From positions 1 through 19,003 of the forward strand of contig CAYOIP010000021.1 of assembly GCA_964404065.1 (NCBI GenBank): a DNA stretch of 19,003 bases, given 5' to 3'. Under the pieces are notes generated by a model. That model saw only the letters and a list, made by a program, of their open reading frames with translations. It was not told the origin of the DNA and ran no database searches. Position numbers and translations under genes: made by a program. Positions 16,116-19,003 of the stretch are shown piece after piece. The DNA is from UBA7396 sp964404065. Lineage in GTDB: Bacteria; Patescibacteriota; Gracilibacteria; BD1-5; UBA6164. The number at the start of each line of letters is the position of its first letter. Position 1 is the first letter of the stretch.

Positions 16116-16150
16116 AGAGATGATTTATCATCTCTTTATTAGTTTTTTTA
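16111..16150. terminator. Bidirectional terminator between convergent glycosyltransferase operons
   Basis: A 13-bp perfect stem (16111-16123 with 16128-16140) with a TTTA loop and T7 at 16144-16150. The left arm includes the stop codon of the + strand GT2 (16113-16115), and the loop carries the stop codon of the minus-strand GT2 (16125-16127). The two genes are thus only nine bases apart and share this hairpin. Confidence 0.85.
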
Positions 16151-17096
16151 GTATAATTTTTGTAAGTTGTTTTGGTAATATAAGGAAAACAAATATAGCA
16201 ATTTTAAATTTTAAATAACTAAATATTCAATATTTTAATGACTCTATAAAATTATTTAAAGCTCATTTTTTATTTCAAATTTCTAAATCAAATATAGTAG
16301 ATACTATTTTTGTCCAAGATTTTTTGTTATTATAGATGTCTTTTGAAATTAAATTATTTTTATAATAATAATCAATTAATTTATCTAAATCGTCACTAGT
16401 TCATCAGTTTGATCAAGAAAGATTTCAAGAATGTCTTCTATATAAAGTTAAAGGTTTTTTAATTCAATAAACTTTATTTTCAGTTGTTATTTTAAAATAT
16501 AAATCATAATCAGCAACAGAATATTTTTTATTTTCAGGCTCTAAAGAAATAATTTTGTATTTTTCTAAAATATCTTTTTTAATCATTGCTGTACTCCAAG
16601 AAGCAATTGGTCAAGCTTCAGATAAAATGAAATTATCTTTTGGAATAATTTCATTTTGATAATATTTTATATTTCTATTAGTAAAAAAACTTTCTAAAAT
16701 TATATCGTTTTTAGCATTAATAAAACTTAAATCAGAATAAACAAGTTTTAAATCATTATATTTTTCAAAAATACTAATTTTTTCTTGTAAATTATCAGAA
16801 GTAAACATATCATCTCATTCTAAAAAAGCAATATATTCACTTTCATGATTTACATTTTCAAGTAAAAAATTCATATTATCAACAATACCTAAATTTGGAG
16901 AATGATGCCAAGCTTTTATTTTATCAGGAAATTTAGAAACATAAGATTGAATAATATTCCAAGTTAAATCATCAGGAGAATCATCTCAAATCAAAAGTTC
17001 CCAATCAGTAAAAGTTTGAGATAAAATACTTTCTATTGTATATTTTATAAACTTTTCGTGTTTATAAGTTGTTGTTATTATTGAAATCTTTAGCAT
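16125..17096 (-). CDS. Family 2 glycosyltransferase (downstream paralogue of a tandem pair)
   Basis: 323 residues. GT-A motifs: ISIITTTYKHEKFIKYTIES (4-23), LLIGDDSPDD (34-43), FLEGDDMF (91-98, DxD-type site) and a W-S-T-A-MI stretch near 167-172. The tail ends in a hydrophobic/basic segment (about 294-323) that may sit on the membrane. Start at 17096 is one base after the stop of the upstream GT2 gene, so translation is probably coupled. The N-terminal 115 residues are nearly identical at DNA level to that upstream gene wherever both are readable, while the C-terminal halves differ, which suggests a tandem duplication with divergence of the acceptor domain or a gene-conversion event. Confidence 0.93.
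16732..16784. repeat. Near-identical 53-bp repeat shared by the two GT2 paralogues (copy 1)
   Basis: This segment matches 17690-17742, the left flank of the N gap, with three mismatches in 53 bases by my alignment. It encodes the region after the DxD site in both genes. Confidence 0.85.
17038..17096. repeat. Near-identical 59-bp repeat shared by the two GT2 paralogues (copy 1)
   Basis: This segment matches 17843-17901, the right flank of the N gap, with three mismatches in 59 bases. It encodes the first 19 residues of both glycosyltransferases. Confidence 0.88.
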
Positions 17097-17097
17097 A

Positions 17098-17901
17098 TTA
17101 TATAGATTTATATTTTTTAATAATGTAATTTTTTATAAAATTTGGCATAAAAGAAAGAAATAAAATTCATAATCTTTCAACTATGCTTTTTGTTTGATTA
17201 TAATAAAAACTTTTTAATATATGTTTTATAGTTTTTATTCTTGTTCATTCATAAAAGTTTGATACTCAATTATTATTTTCAATGAAAAAATTACAAACAT
17301 TACTTATCTTTTTATCAGTATTATTTTTTAATATTTGTTTGTAAATTAATTCAATTTGTTTGTTCATTAAAGAAATATTTTTTATAAAATTATTGTCATG
17401 AATTCTATATAAAAACAATTTCTTATCTAAAAAATAAATAAAATTATTAGGAATAATTTTTGTCCATAAATAATAATCAAGAGGTCAAAACATTTTATTA
17501 TTTTTATCTAAATTTACAAAAGGAACATATTTGTTTAAGAGCTCTTTCTTAATCATAACAACTCAAAAAGATTGTATTGGATTTCATAGTTTTAAAAAAT
17601 CTAATAAAGAGAAAATATGTTTTCAGCTATCTATTTTAATAATTGGGTTTTTATATATTTTTTCATTTTCATTATTAATTAATTGAGAGTCAGAATAAAC
17701 AAGTTTTACATCATGATATTTTTTAAAAATACTAATTTTTTCNNNNNNNNNNNNNNNNNNNNNNNNNNNNNNNNNNNNNNNNNNNNNNNNNNNNNNNNNN
17801 NNNNNNNNNNNNNNNNNNNNNNNNNNNNNNNNNNNNNNNNNNGTATATTTTATAAACTTTTCGTGTTTATAAGTTGTTGTTATTATTGAGATTTTTGGCA
17901 T
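17098..17901 (-). CDS. Family 2 glycosyltransferase, interrupted by an assembly gap
   Basis: The N-terminus KISIITTTYKHEKFIKY and the segment after the gap (EKISIFKKYHDVKLVYSD) align directly with the downstream paralogue, so this is one gene. The frame is consistent across the 100 Ns, but that length is a placeholder: by comparison 253 bases, about 84 residues including both GT-A acidic sites, should be there, giving about 318 residues in total. The C-terminal half differs from the paralogue and ends with a hydrophobic/basic tail. I chose Met at 17901 because it aligns with the paralogue's start and lies four bases after the DUF4422 gene; an in-frame ATG at 17916 would overlap that gene. Stop at 17098-17100, one base from the next ATG. 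Confidence 0.88.
17743..17842. other. Assembly gap of exactly 100 Ns
   Basis: One hundred consecutive Ns, the conventional length for a gap of unknown size. It lies in the segment shared by the two GT2 paralogues, as expected when an assembler cannot resolve a near-identical repeat. The corresponding segment in the paralogue (16785-17037) is 253 bases long. Confidence 0.98.
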
Positions 17902-17905
17902 AATA

Positions 17906-18607
17906 TTATATATCAATCTGTAATTTACATTCTAAAATTTTTTTTCAAGATTTTTTTTGATTATATATAAAAACATTTAATAATCTCTCTGCTAAATATC
18001 AATATACTCTCTTTTGATATGAATAATGAGAAGGATATATTTCTTTCTCTAAATCAAATAATATTTTAAATAACCACTCACAATAATTAGAAAATAATTC
18101 TTTCTTCATAATAAACATATTAAAAGCATACATATTATTATTAATATATGGTATATTTCTTTTTTCAAGTATTTTTAAATCAAAATTAGGAAAATTCTTT
18201 TTCATATAGTTTTTCATTATACTGAAATCTTCTTTAATATGCATGTAATTATAATGAGATTCAATACTTGAAAAAGGTCATAAATTTATTTTTCTTGGCA
18301 TAATAATATCAATAGATTTATTTTTTTTAATTATTTTTTCCAAAAAATTTATATTATATTTTCTTCTATAATGACAGAATCATATGTGGGTTATATTAGA
18401 TAAATCATAATTTTTCCAAACCCAATACATTCAAGTTAATTCAGAATAAAAAGGATTTTTTATGCTTATATTATCTCAAGTATTATCAGCTAACATAGGC
18501 AGTTCTGCTTTTGAGATATCTTTTCAGCATTGAATCGGTATTATATATTTTTCACTCTTCTTTATATTAGAATTTTTAAAATATAAGTTAAAAATTTTTA
18601 AGTTCAT
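17906..18607 (-). CDS. DUF4422 family glycosyltransferase
   Basis: 233 residues. The family pattern is clear: IPIQCGKDIS (23-32), LADNTGDNIS, SELTGMYWVWKN (55-66), HIGFCHYRRKY (74-84), DIIMPRK (100-106), and a C-terminal YAFNMFIMKK...KRVYGYLAERLLN. DUF4422 proteins occur in capsule, O-antigen and exopolysaccharide clusters and are regarded as GT-A-like glycosyltransferases; the linkage is not known. It lies two bases after the Glf stop and four bases before the next GT2, so all four minus-strand genes form one operon. The signature glycines at residues 28, 44, 59, 76 and 203 are TGA. Confidence 0.88.
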
Positions 18608-18609
18608 AT

Positions 18610-19003
18610 TTATAAATTAATATTTAAAGCATTATATATAGTATCATCCATATCATAATATTTATAATCAGCTTGTCTTCATAAAAATACCACATTATTA
18701 AGTTTTTTTGCTTCTTTTTTATACTTTTTCAAAATTGCTAGATTTTTATCAATTTCTATAGGGTAGTCATCCATATCTCATTCTCAAGGAAATTCTTTAC
18801 ATATTATAGTAGAATTTAAATTAAAATTTTTATTATTTGGGTAAAATTTTTTAAATTCAGTTATTCTTGTAAATCTATAATCATTAGGATAACTTACCAT
18901 ACATGCATCCTGATAACTTTGAATATTATGTTTTTCAAATACAAATTTTGTTTTTCTATATTCAAGTTTTCAGTATTTATAATCAAAAAAATTATCAATT
19001 GAT
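18610..19003 (-). CDS. glf: UDP-galactopyranose mutase, C-terminal part (runs off window)
   Basis: The last 130 residues are visible. They open with SIDNFFDYKYGKLEYRKTKF, the conserved substrate-contact region of bacterial Glf, and contain RFTRITEFKKFYP (cf. YTRIxExKHF), CKEFPGEGDMDDYPI and the terminal VVFLGRQADYKYYDMDDTI, the typical flavin-site end of the protein. Glf is an FAD enzyme that converts UDP-galactopyranose to UDP-galactofuranose, the donor for galactofuranose-containing surface glycans. The stop lies two bases before the DUF4422 ATG, so this gene is the upstream member seen of the glycosyltransferase operon. The Gly in GRQAD is TGA. The FAD-binding N-terminus lies outside the window. 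Confidence 0.93.

Noticed and set aside
17683..17916. Frames on both strands translated through the N stretch.
   Set aside because: The + strand frame is an artefact of open Ns. The minus-strand frame is real only as part of the GT2 gene, and the N length is a placeholder.

Overview
The window comes from an A+T-rich bacterium (about a quarter G+C by eye) that reads TGA as glycine (translation table 25). Nearly every long reading frame is interrupted by in-frame TGA codons, and these fall where glycine is invariant: the PMM metal loop, the TM10 region of the RND pump, the catalytic loops of exonuclease III, and throughout GrpE. Table 25 is known from Absconditabacteria (SR1) and Gracilibacteria (BD1-5). 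CGA codons are absent and CGG occurs once, which fits SR1 slightly better, but I cannot settle the phylum. None of the starts is preceded by a recognisable Shine-Dalgarno sequence. All coordinates below use code 25.

Layout. 1-184 (-): N-terminal part of a type IV pilin-like protein. 185-525: non-coding stretch with interlocking inverted repeats that could fold as an RNA pseudoknot. 526-747 (+): AbrB/SpoVT-type DNA-binding protein. 807-6661 (+): operon of a lipoprotein-type efflux adaptor with a very long coiled coil, an RND transporter, and a small CxxC membrane protein. 6794-6869 (+): tRNA-Lys(CUU) with an odd T-loop, between terminators. 6989-9286 (+): 765-residue polytopic membrane protein, possibly VirB6/TrbL-like. 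9402-9688 (+): small coiled-coil gene broken by a 2-base frameshift. 9721-10548 (-): exonuclease III. 10614-12083 (-): compact PEP-synthase-like ATP-grasp/swivelling-histidine protein.

12280-16115 (+): grpE, a DUF2304-GT2 fusion, a phosphomannomutase/phosphoglucomutase and a GT2 glycosyltransferase. Facing it, 16125-19003 (-): UDP-galactopyranose mutase (partial), a DUF4422 glycosyltransferase and two tandem paralogous GT2 glycosyltransferases. The upstream paralogue contains a 100-N assembly gap inside the region the two share.

Reading the parts together, the right third is a surface-glycan locus. PMM/PGM and Glf would supply activated hexoses including UDP-galactofuranose, and four GT2 enzymes plus the DUF4422 enzyme would assemble a glycan. 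The left half is cell-envelope machinery (pilin, efflux pump, polytopic membrane protein). Opposing gene pairs share bidirectional terminator hairpins that contain or touch the stop codons.
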